A stretch of DNA of 64,000 nucleotides, taken from the NCBI GenBank assembly GCA_016714985.1, contig JADKBS010000015.1, forward strand, positions 131,561 to 195,560, in the 5' to 3' direction. This document shows positions 19,601-29,446 of this stretch, one piece after another. Origin of the DNA: Saprospiraceae bacterium. GTDB taxonomy: Bacteria; Bacteroidota; Bacteroidia; Chitinophagales; Saprospiraceae. Under the pieces are notes generated by a model that saw nothing but the letters and a program-made list of their open reading frames with translations, did no database searches and was not told where the DNA came from. How positions within the stretch are numbered: position 1 is the stretch's first letter; every line of letters begins with the position of its first letter. The position numbers were made by a program, and so were the translations under genes.

Positions 19601-20936
19601 GGCTGATGTCGCTGATATAAACATTAACTGGAAAACTGGTGCTCGTCGGCAGGGTGAAGCCGTTGGCCAAGTATTTCACAGTCACCTGGATGTTGAAGCT
19701 GCTACCTGCTGCCACAGTCGCTGGAATGCCCGAGTAGCTGTCAAGTGTCACGTCCGGCGCACCAATCTGCACCGTGAAAGGTGGTATGGTGTTGTTTGCC
19801 TCGTTGGATTCCGTCACTTGGTTGTCGGTGTCAATCTGGACGATGACGTAGTACTGCCCGTTGGCCAAAGAAGCTGGCACGGGTTGGTCGGGGCTGATAA
19901 AGGCTGGGCCGCCGTTGCTCATGATATTCAGCGAGGGCACGTTCACAGTGCTCCAAAGCACGTCGTTGGCCGATAGCACGTTGTCTGTTGAGAAATAGAA
20001 TTTCACCTTGAAGGCGGTCGCCGCTACATCGCCCGAGTTCACTATCATCATGGACATGTACCCAAATGATTGGCCCGGCGAAGTGAAGCAGTTATTGGTG
20101 CCGGGTATGATTTCCTGGATACTGCCTGATAAGTCCGGCTGGCCCGTTACCGAGCATGGCGGCGGCGCTGTCACGGTCGCCGTTGCGGAGCAATTCGCCG
20201 TCATATTGTCCATGAAATTCAGCGTAAGGTTGCCCGTAGCAATGGGCACGTTCTGGATGAAAAGCTGCGAGCCATAAGTGCCGTTGTAGGTCTGGCTCAG
20301 TTGCGGAATGACCATCTGGTAGCCAGTGCCAGCCACCGGGTTCGTAGCGTTCACCGTAAAGCTGTACGTGTCGTCGTTGGGATTGCTGGGAGTGTTGTTG
20401 TTGCTGCAAACGATGTTCGAGACCGAGGGCGTTATGGCGCAGGAAGACCCACCACCGCCCGCTGTGAGGCAGGCATCATCTACTGTGAAGCTACTGCCCT
20501 GGTCCATCGAAATTAGCAGATAAACATAAACCGACCCGGCAGGTGCTTCCAAGCTGTAGGTGGACGCTTGGTAAATGGACGGGCTATTAGGGATAGCGAC
20601 GCTGCCCGATTGAATGCTCTGCCAGTTGGCGTTGAGGAACCGAATTTGAATCCACGGCAGGCCCTTGGACCAAACGGTGTAGGAATAGGTCATGCCGGGC
20701 GTGGCCAAAAGGGCCTGCCCCACCGACATATAGCTACTGCCCGTGCCTTTGGCCCCCTTGCTGCCGCTGTGCGCATCGCTGGATATGCTGATGTTCCCCA
20801 CGGTCGTCCAGCCCGTCAGCCCCGACTCAAAGCCGGGGTTGGTGAGCAGGTTGCCCGTGCATTGGGAATTGGCAGTAAATTGGAATAGGAGCCACCCTAA
20901 AAGGGTCGCTAAGATGAGTCGGAGTGCCTTGTTCAT
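16626..20936 (-). CDS. CARDB-repeat surface protein with T9SS sorting domain, paralogue A
   Basis: 1,436 residues. A signal peptide (MNKALRLILATLLGWLLFQF...NSQ) is followed by a carbohydrate-binding-module-like domain (CTGNLLTNPGFESGLTGWTTVG ... VDDACLT), several CARDB domains (motif NGQYYVIVQIDTDNQVTESNEANNT and similar at about 340-400, 720-790 and 1190-1260), a DUF11-like domain (about 510-640), a divergent propeller-like segment (790-1130), a ~70-residue module with SAPHVLIKVFRPNWTVAFEC, and a C-terminal sorting domain (VYPNPSAYQVFVDLFSP ... RLMKVWEE). It is most likely displayed on or released from the cell surface by T9SS. The neighbouring gene at 21151-25439 is a tandem paralogue, and the upstream leader is shared. 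No enzymatic motif is visible. Confidence 0.8.
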   Translation of the reverse strand: MNKALRLILATLLGWLLFQFTANSQCTGNLLTNPGFESGLTGWTTVGNISISSDAHSGSKGAKGTGSSYMSVGQALLATPGMTYSYTVWSKGLPWIQIRFLNANWQSIQSGSVAIPNSPSIYQASTYSLEAPAGSVYVYLLISMDQGSSFTVDDACLTAGGGGSSCAITPSVSNIVCSNNNTPSNPNDDTYSFTVNATNPVAGTGYQMVIPQLSQTYNGTYGSQLFIQNVPIATGNLTLNFMDNMTANCSATATVTAPPPCSVTGQPDLSGSIQEIIPGTNNCFTSPGQSFGYMSMMIVNSGDVAATAFKVKFYFSTDNVLSANDVLWSTVNVPSLNIMSNGGPAFISPDQPVPASLANGQYYVIVQIDTDNQVTESNEANNTIPPFTVQIGAPDVTLDSYSGIPATVAAGSSFNIQVTVKYLANGFTLPTSTSFPVNVYISDISPNIALGSVNYTLADFNQSNTVTKTVQVTVPPSVPTGSHPIRMYANTSFCEDVYLSNYKDQSVTVTSGGGSGIDLELSMVQNTANPVIYSNYTTTLTLVNKGPQVATGVKVKWMKPAGVVYTGGNEFVASQGSFNPNGDQVWTVGSVPANGTATLRVSYFLLQNGAPITYAQVSAANETDVDSQPNNGAPPTPVQDDEANSGGTAPPVLTPDLTISNLVFANGPGTPGQILAYYFDLANIGNGNAPQDFIVRAWISTNPTFNTTGIQDGIVPTGNFIAGFSATWVPGASTLPTSLAPGQYYLHLKVDADAQVTESNENNNTVSVPFLVQAAPGQAICDDLVGGGYVECVQNNSLGNLEVFHSSATGYEKATFNAFGEVVSNQPAGAMPVYPSYQIEGGNMEKKLGNTVVYSQPLPTAITSQYNAVLNFTEFNGGFVFFASKTSDPKLFAIRTDGSYNIQSTAVVGSYSYIYGMYVTSAFQVTPTQFAFIYRTPGGEYSSVYYLVVMDASLNTVSSQVLQGQALSSFATMSQNACGQYLIETSYSYIGHRGGTNGKTYRVGHFENGNYITEHSYETSVYTSECSGSAGYGWTLLLPDGNTLRAGYSAEIFLCNVPTVSSAIVTLSKMQGSAILWTKYVSVPFASGILRLAYSGNEVVFLSGKNGAVFATTLTCLEEETDTRADLTIFNPPYNYVPNMVAGGTSSFSFRLYNLGITPANGVEVRAVLSTDQAYSPGDDITIGTLSGLNINTNTYTYLTMNHLVPANTASGSYYYLLVADVGNVVLESNENNNTYASQINVTGGAPPSGCNAVTITPGPSQVTIAGFSAPHVLIKVFRPNWTVAFECLDNCANPLVVNGLPDGTYHLQIKLIDNGWGTICYLERDVAVNSFGGGNGSSIAKQEDRLSLTFEKVYPNPSAYQVFVDLFSPKEQAAKLDFYDIQGRIVHTMNVELDEGVNTIDVMVFDWKSGTYNVIARGEETALPAYGRLMKVWEE

Positions 20937-21088
20937 GTGTCGGAAATTTTAAGGTAAGTGGATACTAACATGGTCGGGCATTGGGCCCAAACACCGAGGT
21001 GATTGACAAAGCTATCGTAAAAAGCGGCGAACTAAACATGATTTAGGTCAGTGCAATAGGGTGAGTTTTCGCTGAAAACACCGCCAAA

Positions 21089-21133
21089 AACCACAACGCC
21101 ACCCTGCGCAGTGCACAGGGTGGCGTTGTGGTT
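21089..21133 (-). terminator. Terminator hairpin of paralogue B
   Basis: Perfect 18-bp arms 21089-21106 and 21116-21133 (AACCACAACGCCACCCTG and complement) with a 9-base loop, 18 bases beyond the leftward stop at 21151. On the minus strand it is followed by TTTTTGGCGG. Confidence 0.85.
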
Positions 21134-21150
21134 GGGCAGTTAAAAACTGG

Positions 21151-24100
21151 TCACTCTTCCCACACCTTCAAGATCCGTCCATAAGCGGGCAGCCCCGTCT
21201 CCTCGCCACGGGCGATCACGTTGTAAGTGCCCGATTTCCAATCGTAAACCATGACATCAAGGGTGTTCACGCCCTCGTCCAATTCCACGTTCATGGTATG
21301 GACGATGCGGCCTTGTAGGTCGTAGAAGTCCAACTTGGCAGCCTGTTCTTTTGGTGAGAACAGGTCAAGGAAGACTTGGTAGCTGGACGGGTTCGGATAG
21401 ACGTTCTCGAAGGTCAGGCTCAGGCGGTCTTCCTGCTTCGCAATGCCGGAGCCGTTGCCCCCGCCGAAGCTGTTCACCGTCACGTCCCTTTCAAGGTAGC
21501 AAATGGTGCCCCAGCCGTTGTCAATCAACTTGATTTGCAAGTGGTAAGTACCATCCGGCAATCCACTGACCACCAGCGGGTTGGCGCAGTTGTCGAGGCA
21601 CTCGTAGGCCACCGTCCAGTTGGGGCGGAAGACTTTAATGAGCACGTGCGGAGCGCTGAACCCAGCGATGGTGATTTGGCTGGGGGCTGGGGTGATGGTG
21701 ATGGCGTCGCAGCCAGAAGGCGGTGTGCCACCCCCGTGACAGTGACGGGCGTCATGAACAAGTTGTTGCTCTCATTGCTCTCAGCAACCACATTGCCAGC
21801 ATCGGCCACGAGCATGAACTGGTAGGTGCCGGAGGCTATATTGGTCGGAACCGTGTAGTTGACACTCTGTGCGATGGAACTGCCCGGCGTCAGGCTCACC
21901 CCGCTTGCGCTACCTATAAGAATGTCCGTTGAAGGGCTGTAAACATTGTCGGTTGAAAGTACGGCCCTCAGCTCAAAGCCATTCGCAGGTGCGGTACCCA
22001 AGTTTGTTAGATAAGGATATACAGATGCTGAAGCCCCAGCCTGCAAGCTGGTCGGAAGGGCGAAAATAGGCGGAACAATGACGACAATATCAACCTGCGG
22101 GTTGGTCGGCTCCACGCAGTTCATGGCCTCCACGAACACGGCATTATTCTTTTCTGACAGGAACACCAGTTCATTGCCCGAAAGGGCTATCCTGCGCACA
22201 CTAGATGCATTGGACAGTTTCACGTATTTTGTCCAAACAACCGTGCTTCCCTGCATTTTTTCCACCTTGACCACGTCCGTTGCTAACTGCACTAAATTGA
22301 TCAACTTCACTTGATAGGTGCCAACGATGGTGCTACCGTCAGCAAGTCGGGTCGTCCATTTATAATCACGGGCGCCAACGCCCATTGAAGTGTACTCGCT
22401 GACGCTGAACATATAGTCCACCACGAAACTGCCGTTCTCGAAATGGCCGTCCCGGTAGTAGTTCCCAATCGCACTGCCCCGGAAGGCAGGGCGCATATAG
22501 GCACTGTTCAGTGTGTATTGCCCGCAGCCGTTTTGGCCCAAACTGGCCCCGCCGTACAATGCTGCTTCCTGTGTCAAAGTGGACGAAAGCACGTCCAAAT
22601 TACCGTTGATGACATAGAGCCAGATTACTGTGCCGCCACCCGTAAAGGTTCGCACCGTGAATGCGATTTGGTTGTTCGACAATTGGCTGGTGTATTCAAT
22701 GGTAGGGGAACCTATCCCAAACAAATCCCTTACCTGCAGTACGGCCAAGTTGGCGTCGGTGCGGATGGCGTAAATGATGCCCGTTTTGTAAGCAAAAATC
22801 ACGTAGCCACTGCCGAGTTCCGAAAAGTTCAAGAAGTAATCATATTGGCCAATCAGAGAAGCAGGTATGGGCTGACTGTATTGCACAGCGGTTCCCACCA
22901 GTTTCTCCAAATTGCCATTGGCAATCCTAAAGGTGGGGTAAACAGGTGGTGCCAGCATAGCTTGGTCGCCAAAGACCTGCCCAGTGCCGTCCAGCGTTGC
23001 CTTGCGATAGTTGCCGTTGTTCACGTAATTGACCTCCAAGTTGCCATTGGCAGCATGGCTGAGGCAAGCAATAGCTCCCCCACCAATCAAATCATCGCAA
23101 ACGCCCGGCCCGGCCGCAGCCTGCACGAGGAACGGTGCCGAAACGGTGTTATTGTTCTCATTCAACTCTGTAATTGCTTGGTCGGCGTCCACCCAGAGGT
23201 GCAGGTAGTATTGGCCTGCGGCCAATGTACTGGGCAGCATGGAAGCGCCCGGCACCTCCGTCACGCTGAAGCCAGCGATGAAATTGCCCGTTGGCACGAT
23301 GCCGTCTTGTATGCCTGTGGTATTAAAAGTTGGGCTTGTGGAAATCCAAGCCCGCACGATGAAGTCCTGCGGGGCATTGCCGTTGCCGATATTGGCAAGG
23401 TCGAAATAATAAGCCAATACCTGACCCGGTGTGCCCGGTCCATTGGCGAATACGAGGTTCGAAATCGTCAAATCCGGCGTCAAAACAGGCGGAGCGCTGC
23501 CGCCACTGTTGGCCTCGTCGTCCTGAACTGGTGTGGGCGGCGTGCCGTTATTGGGCTGGCTGTCCACGTCCGTTTCATTGGCAGCGGAGACCTGAGCATA
23601 GGTAATCGGTGCCCCATTTTGCAGCAAGAAATAGCTCACCCGCAGCGTGGCAGAGCCGTTGGCGGGCACGCTGCCCACCGTCCAGACTTGGTCGCCGTTC
23701 GGGTTGAAACTGCCTTGCGAAGCGACGAACTCATTGCCACCTGTATAGACGACACCAGCGGGTTTCATCCATTTCACCTTCACGCCCGTTGCCGCTTGTG
23801 GCCCTTTGTTCACGAGGGTGAGGGTGGTGGTGTAGTTGCTGTAAATGACCGGATTGGCGGTGTTTTGCACCATCGAAAGCTCCAAGTCAATGCCACTGCC
23901 GCCGCCTGATGTCACCGTTACGGATTGGTCTTTGTAATTGCTCAAATAAACATCCTCGCAGAAACTGGTATTTGCGTACATCCTGATGGTATGCGAACCA
24001 GTTGGCACAGAAGGCGGTACCGTGACTTGCACGGTCTTCGTCACGGTGTTCGATTGGTTGAAATCGGCAAGGGTATAGTTGACCGAGCCAAGCGCAATAT

Positions 24101-25439
24101 TTGGGCTAATGTCGTTGATATAGACATTAACCGGGAAACTGGTGCTCGTCGGCAGGGTGAAGCCGTTCGCCAGGTATTTCACGGTCACCTGCATGTTGAA
24201 GCTGCTACCTGCCACCACCGTCGCTGGAATGCCTGCGTAGCTGTCAAGTATCACGTCCGGCGCACCAATCTGCACTGTGAAAGGTGGTATGGTGTTGTTC
24301 GCCTCGTTCGATTCTGCCACTTGGTTGTCGGTGTCAATGCTGACAATGACATAGTATTGGCCAGTGGCCAGCGAAGCGGGAACGGGCTGTCCGGGGCCGA
24401 TAAAAGCCGGGCCGCCGTTGCTCAAAACATTCAGCGAAGGCAGGTTCACGGTGCTCCAAAGTACGTCATTGGCCGAAAGCACGTTGTCCGTGGAGAAGTA
24501 GAACTTCACCTTGAAAGCCGTTGCAGCCACGTCGCCTGAGTTGTTGATTTGCATGGATATAAAGCCGAAAGACGAACCAGGCGAGGTGAAGCAATTGTTG
24601 GTGCCGGGAATGATTTCCTGAACATAACCTAACAAATCAGGCAGCCCCGGCACGGAGCAGGGCGGAGGCGGTGTCACGGTCGTTGTTGCCATGCAATTGG
24701 CCGATAAATTGTCCGTCAAGTTTAGCGTCAGCGGCCCGGCGCTGATAGGGAGGTACTGGATAAGGATTGGCGTGCCATAAGTGCCGCTGTGCGTCTGGTT
24801 CAACTGTGGGATAAACACCTGGTAGCCCGTGCCCGGCACTGGGTTCGTGGCGTTCAGCGTGAAGCCGAACCGGTCGTCGGTGGTATTGGAGGGTGTGTTG
24901 TTGTTGTCGCAGACAATATTGGAAACATTGGGGGTGATGGCGCAAGTGGGGCCGCCGCCACCCATGGTGAGGCAGGCGTCGTCCATTTTAAAGCCATTGC
25001 CTTGGTCTTTGTAAACGAGTAAATAGACATAAGCCGCCCCTGCGGGAACTGTTGCCGTATTGGTGAAATACTGGTAGGTGCTATTGGAAACAGCTTTCAG
25101 CAAGCCAGCATTTTCGATCCTTGCCCAGTTGGCGGTCATGTAACGGAGTTCAAGGACGCAATTGCCCTTTATCCAAGCCGAAGCTGTGTAGCTCGTGCCG
25201 GGCACGACGGCAAGGGCCTGCCCCGCCGATGTGTAACCCGTGCCCCCACCTGCCACGGCCTTGCTCCCGGAATGCACATCGGTGGTAACGGTCACTGTGC
25301 CCACCGTCGTCCAGCCCGTCAGGCCGGACTCAAAGCCGGGGTTGGAGAGTAGGTTGCCCGTACAGGATTGGGAATGGAGATGGAAAAAAGTTGATAGCAG
25401 CAATGCTGCCACAAAGGGAAGTCGGAGTGCTTTGTTCAT
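21151..25439 (-). CDS. CARDB-repeat surface protein with T9SS sorting domain, paralogue B (one frame break)
   Basis: About 1,430 residues after joining two frames near 21735, where a run of five G (minus strand ACGGGGGTGG) should probably be six. The comparable ACGGGTGG of paralogue A supports continuity into the GFSAPHVLIKVFRPNW module. The ATG at 25439 (MNKALRLPFVAALLLSTFF) matches the start of paralogue A; an upstream in-frame ATG at 25574 runs through a leftover leader and is less likely. Domains are in the same order as in A: N-terminal CBM-like, CARDB and DUF11-like modules almost identical in DNA to A, then a clearly different propeller-like segment (about 790-1130), then the shared SAPHVLIKVF module and the sorting domain ending RILKVWEE. 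Predicted as a surface or released adhesin. Confidence 0.8.
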
Positions 25440-25722
25440 GCTCGGAAAATTTAAGGTTTGTAAATGCCCCAAGCCAATACTGCATGGGCAGCTTTCTGTC
25501 GTTGTGTCTAACGGGTGGATGAATGCATTGTTCATGTGCCGGAATTTTAAGGTCCGTATGAATAGCCCAGACAAGCCTGCTTGGGCTGCGTGAAAGTCAA
25601 AACTCGCTGTTTTTCTAGGAACAACGGGTGATTTAGGTCATGGGAGGGGGTGAGTTTTGGTGGTATTCCTTGTGAATCGGGAATGTCTTTTTTGGGGGTG
25701 TCATCGCTTTTTTTGTGATGCG

Positions 25723-25751
25723 TTGGGCGGCAACTCGAAGTTGCCGCCCAA
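25723..25751. repeat. 13-bp palindrome with ACT-CGA-AGT apex
   Basis: Arms 25723-25735 and 25739-25751 (TTGGGCGGCAACT and complement) close on a CGA loop. The apex ACTCGAAGT recurs in the palindromes at 59774 and 59857, whose stems differ. Confidence 0.8.
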
Positions 25752-25805
25752 TTTGTGGCGAAGAAAAAAGGCCTCGAACGGGGCCTTATTATTTGAGGAT
25801 TTGGT

Positions 25806-25813
25806 TAGCTTTG
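25806..25813 (+). promoter_or_regulatory. Probable -7 element of the toxin-antitoxin operon
   Basis: TAGCTTTG matches TAnnTTTG and lies 22 bases before the antitoxin ATG. The -33 element is not clear. Confidence 0.4.
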
Positions 25814-25835
25814 TATAAAAATCAAATATTCCACC

Positions 25836-26057
25836 ATGACTGCCAGCACCATCAAAGAAGAAGTAAAGAAACTGCCCCGGTCAGAGCAGCTCTCGTTGAT
25901 TCAGTTCATCGTGAATTTGCTGCAGGAGGACAATGAATTTATCCTATCCGATGCTTGGAAAGCAGAACTGGACAAGCGGGACGAGGATTATCAGAATGGC
26001 ACGGAAAAGCTGCATACTGGGGAAGAGGCAAAGCAGTTGATTTTGAACACCAGATGA
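25836..26057 (+). CDS. Antitoxin of a ParE-type toxin-antitoxin pair (addiction-module component family)
   Basis: 73 residues: a helical N-terminal half (IKEEVKKLPRSEQLSLIQFIVNLL) and a charged C-terminal tail with the SDAWKAELDKRDEDYQNGTEKLHTGEEA pattern seen in putative addiction-module component proteins that partner ParE/RelE toxins. The stop codon overlaps the toxin start (ATGA at 26054), so the two are translationally coupled. The antitoxin would bind and neutralise the toxin and probably repress the operon. Confidence 0.75.
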   Translation: MTASTIKEEVKKLPRSEQLSLIQFIVNLLQEDNEFILSDAWKAELDKRDEDYQNGTEKLHTGEEAKQLILNTR

Positions 26058-26350
26058 ACTGCCAACTTTATCTCCAAACAGCATCCATCAATGACTTGAG
26101 AAAGGCGTTTGATTGGTATGAGGCACAAAAAAATGGGTTAGGCCATGAGTTCCTATCGGAAGCAGGTACAGCCCTGGATGCAATAGTGAAAAATCCTTTC
26201 CTCTTTCAAGAAGTATATCGCCAAAAACGCAGGGCTACGCTTCGGCGATTTCCTTACAATATCATCTACGCCATTGAGGGGAACATTATCCGTGTCTCCG
26301 CAGTAATGCACAACAAGCAAGCACCGCAGCGCTGGCAGAAACGCAAATGA
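26054..26350 (+). CDS. RelE/ParE-superfamily toxin
   Basis: 98 residues from the ATG at 26054, which overlaps the antitoxin stop. The sequence has the ParE-like layout: an N-terminal strand (QLYLQTASINDL), the helix RKAFDWYEAQKNGLGHEFLSEAGTALDAIVKNP, then FPYNIIYAIEGNIIRVSAVMHNKQAPQRWQKR, in which R(R)FPY.I.Y and V.AV.H..(..)P..W are the family landmarks. It is expected to poison DNA gyrase (ParE-type) or translation (RelE-type); the sequence resembles ParE more. It is complete and apparently intact. Confidence 0.82.
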   Translation: MNCQLYLQTASINDLRKAFDWYEAQKNGLGHEFLSEAGTALDAIVKNPFLFQEVYRQKRRATLRRFPYNIIYAIEGNIIRVSAVMHNKQAPQRWQKRK

Positions 26351-26457
26351 TTCACTATAAATAATTAAACAACGCTATGTCGGAATTTGCATTGAAATTG
26401 ATTGAAAAGGATTGTCGCTGAAAAACGAGAATTAGGGTAAAACCGCTTTGAACTGCA

Positions 26458-29120
26458 TTAACCGCTGGGCAATGTCCCCGCCTTCGGTTGTGGCGCTCCC
26501 GGCTCTACCAATAAATCCTTGAATTGCTTTTCCCCGCCCAAAACCGCTTTCAAATCCTGCCCAAGCCGCTGAAAGAATGGCCGCCCATCGGCGCTTGCCA
26601 AGTCAATAGTATGCTCCAGTTCATATTCTTGGGAGAACTTTGGAATAAACCCGTATATCATTGCCAATTTGGTCTTTACTTTCACCTTGTTTTCCACATC
26701 GCCTGGCAGCTTCTTGGTCGCATCCTTCCAAGCCTTTACGATTTCCGCTGGTAGTTCATCCTTTACCGCATTCAGCTTTTCCTCCAGCAGCTTGTCCAGC
26801 TTCGCAAATACCGCATCCTCCTCCTCGCTTTTATCCAATAACGCATAAATGGCATGTACCTCTTGCTGCTGCGCTTGCGTGAGGGACAATTGCTTTTCCA
26901 AGGACTCCAGCACGGTGTCCATTTGGCCGCTCATTTTATCCGTCGTGCGGCGGACGTGCTTTAAATCCTCTCCCCACTCTTCTGGCGTATCGTACACATT
27001 CACATGTATATCTCTCTTTTGCCGTTCCCTTTTCGTCGAAACCTTATCCAGAAAATCCTTCGACACACTGAACTTCCTGCGCAGCTTGCCACTGAAATAC
27101 TCATCAATCCCCTCGGCCTCATAGCCCAACAACTCCTCATAATCTACTTCCACATTCGGGAAGCCCGGCACAGGCATTTTCTCCGAAATCACCAAGTTCA
27201 AGCTTTCATGAATATCGCAGAGCGTGTGGCGGATGGTCGAAAAATACTCCCGCTTGCGGTGCGCTGCGCCGTTGACGGAGATGCGGATGCGCTGCTTGTC
27301 GAGGTCTGCGGTGACGAGGGCGCTGCAATTAGAACTGCGGCTTTCCAGCACCACGCCCGTGCGCCAGAGCTTGGCGAGGTCACGCACGTCGGTCTTCATG
27401 CGGATGATGAAACGGCTCATCACATTGGGCGGCAGGAAGTCGTAGTCCATGATAAAGACCACCGCCTCCGTCTCGTCCCAATCCGGCTTGTTTTCCAATT
27501 CCTTAGGCAGCAGGTCGGGCACCAGCCATTGGCCCTTGGCGTAATCGTAAAGCAATTCGAACTCTTCCATGATGCTCACCAAATACAACTGCTCGTCGGG
27601 CGTGTAGCGCACCCGTTTATCCCGATTGGGGTCGTATTCCTCTGTTTTTGCTCCTCTTCGTTGAGGATGAAATCGAGCTTCTCGTCCTTCAAAATCCCGC
27701 TTGCTACGCTGGGTGAATTGATGATTTTATAGACACCAATCGTGACCCAGTGCGGGTCGAGGACATAAAAAGCGGGCAGCATGAGGTCTGGGAAGTGCAG
27801 CACCACGCCGAGATTGTCCAAGTATAAAAGCAGGGTGCGCTGCGCCACGGGGTCGGTCACGTCGTTCTTTTCGCAGATGTCGAGGAAACGCTTGCGGTCA
27901 ATATAATTGCGCTCGACGGTGGCAGCTTCCAATTGGTTCTTCACGTTCAGCCAATCCTCGCTGATGGGTGTCTTGTAAAGTTCCGTCTGCGGTATGAGCC
28001 GGGCCAGCGTGGCAGCGAAGCCGTCCATGCCCTCCCCGGTCTTGCAGGAGATGCGGCAGAAGCGCTGCCCGATAAACTCAAACGCCTCGTTCAGTGTATT
28101 GCGGGCGAGGTCATAGTTGGGGTTTTCGTCTATCTTGTTGATGGCCACGATGCAGGGCGAGCCGCCGCCGAACTTGGCGATATGCCGCAGCCAGTATTCC
28201 TTTTTGGCATCGTTGCGGCTATCCAAAAGCAGCACATAGATGGAGTGGTGGCTGAGGAAGAACTGGTGAGAGGCGTGCATGATTTCCTGCCCACCGAAAT
28301 CCCAGACCCTCGCCTTGGCCTCCGCCATATCAGCCTGCCCCTTGAAGCGGGCGAGCTTTCCGAGTTCCAACATCTCCACGTTCACGCCATGTGTCTGGCT
28401 TTCTTTTTCGCTGAAGGGCAGGCTTTTGATTTGTTTGAGCAGGCTGGTCTTGCCAGCGGTGCCTTCGCCGAGGAGTAAGACTTTTATTTCCCGGAGGTAA
28501 TGTTTGGGTTGGCCTTTTTCTTTTTTGAAGGAGTCGTACCAAGCGAGGATGGCGTCGTTGCCTTGTTGGACGACTTCGACGGGTGGGGTGGTAAAGGGGT
28601 TTTTCGTTACGTCGATTTCTCCTATTCCTGGAATTGAAAATGGGTCATCCCACAATATATTCATCTTTTTTTCTTTGATGAAATAAAGTAATGGTGTGAA
28701 ATCGGTTACTTTGTTATCAGCAATATCAAGTGAGGTGAGATTTGTCAGTTTTTTGAGGGAATGCCCATCGCTAATTTGATTTTGAAAAAGGTTGAGCGAG
28801 GTGAGATTGGTCAGCTTTTCAAGGAACCCTCCGTCACTTATTTTATTGAGGCCAAGGATGAGCGAAGTGAGGTTGGTCAGCTTTTCAAGGAACCGTCCAT
28901 CACTTATTTTGTTATTGCCGAGGTTGAGTGAGTTAAGGCTGGTGAGCTTTTCGAGGAAGCACCCATCACTGATTAGATTGTAATTCAGATTAAGCTCAGT
29001 TAGCCAATCCATCTCCCCCAATTCAGAAGGGAGTGTTTCAATTTCCATCATACTCAAATCAAGCACCCCCGTCCGCTCCCGCCTTTCCTTTTCAAGTCTT
29101 TCATATACTTCTGGTTTCAT
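26458..29120 (-). CDS. Roco family GTPase (LRR-Roc-COR), one frame break
   Basis: About 887 residues after joining two frames at the A-run 27645-27649 (minus strand CAAAAACAG; one more A restores EEQKTEEYDPNRDKRVRYTPDEQ). Residues 37-140 are leucine-rich repeats of the SDGxFLEKLTNLTSLxLxxNK type. Residues 175-195 form the usual LRR-to-Roc linker (NPFTTPPVEVVQQGNDAI). The Roc GTPase has P-loop GEGTAGKTS (218-226), switch II DFGGQE (274-279) and NKID (328-331). The COR dimerisation domain follows (PDLMLPAFYVLDPHWVTIGVYKI), then a C-terminal coiled-coil-rich region. Roco proteins act as regulated GTPase switches; bacterial roles are poorly defined, and here the neighbours are toxin-antitoxin and nuclease genes. 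The leucine-rich repeats are nearly identical in DNA, which indicates recent expansion. Confidence 0.85.
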
Positions 29121-29171
29121 CGTTCCCTATTTTTTCAAAGTTTTATAAAAATATCGGCTGCCGTGCGGCAA

Positions 29172-29239
29172 GCTTGGAGGGCGGAATTCATTCCGCCACT
29201 TCCACCTCGTGACGGCGGAATAAATTCCGCCCTCCAAGC
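29172..29239. repeat. Nested palindrome: 26-base arms, each itself a hairpin
   Basis: Arms 29172-29197 and 29214-29239 pair at 25 of 26 positions. Each arm also contains its own hairpin (GGCGGAAT..ATTCCGCC), so the element can fold either as one long stem or as two short ones. Confidence 0.85.
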
Positions 29240-29390
29240 ATGCCCAAAGGTCATCAAAAAACCGTAACCCATAGCTATTCCCCCTTTTTATACCGCCCAT
29301 CAAACACTTGGCATCCTCTCGTCGTAAGCCTTGCAAACCGGGCTTTCCAATCCCTATTTGGCTTAAAAATCCCTTCAAAACTCACCCCCA

Positions 29391-29421
29391 TTTAAAAACC
29401 ACCCCATCTTCCGTAAGTTTG
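29391..29421 (+). promoter_or_regulatory. Probable promoter of the DUF1016-N gene
   Basis: TTTA at 29391-29394 (near TTTG) is followed after 19 bases by TAAGTTTG at 29414-29421. This fits the Bacteroidota TTTG-N19-TAnnTTTG pattern, 26 bases before the ATG at 29447. Confidence 0.5.
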
Positions 29422-29446
29422 GCCGTTTTTTCAAACAAAAAACTAC

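Larger units (their letters stand above)
25440..25835. other. Intergenic region with a leftover gene leader and a palindrome
   Basis: On the minus strand a second copy of the paralogue leader (ACCTTAAAATTCCGGCACATGAACAA, in two parts around 25533-25558) lies about 95 bases upstream of the real start. It closely resembles the leaders at 20936 and 25439 and looks like the remains of a further duplicated start. A palindrome sits at 25723-25751 and a -7 element at 25806. No other gene is seen. Confidence 0.55.
29121..29446. other. Intergenic region with a double palindrome and a promoter
   Basis: About 325 bases between the divergent Roco and DUF1016-N genes. It holds the large inverted repeat at 29172-29239 and a promoter-like pair at 29391-29421. 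A minus-strand frame of 83 codons here simply translates the palindrome and is not credited. Confidence 0.6.

Noticed and set aside
22443..23909. 488-codon open frame on the plus strand
   Set aside because: Antisense to CARDB paralogue B; a similar antisense frame exists opposite paralogue A, as expected for a shadow of repeated modules.
29127..29378. 83-codon minus-strand frame
   Set aside because: Most of it translates the nested palindrome at 29172-29239; no start context and no homology pattern.
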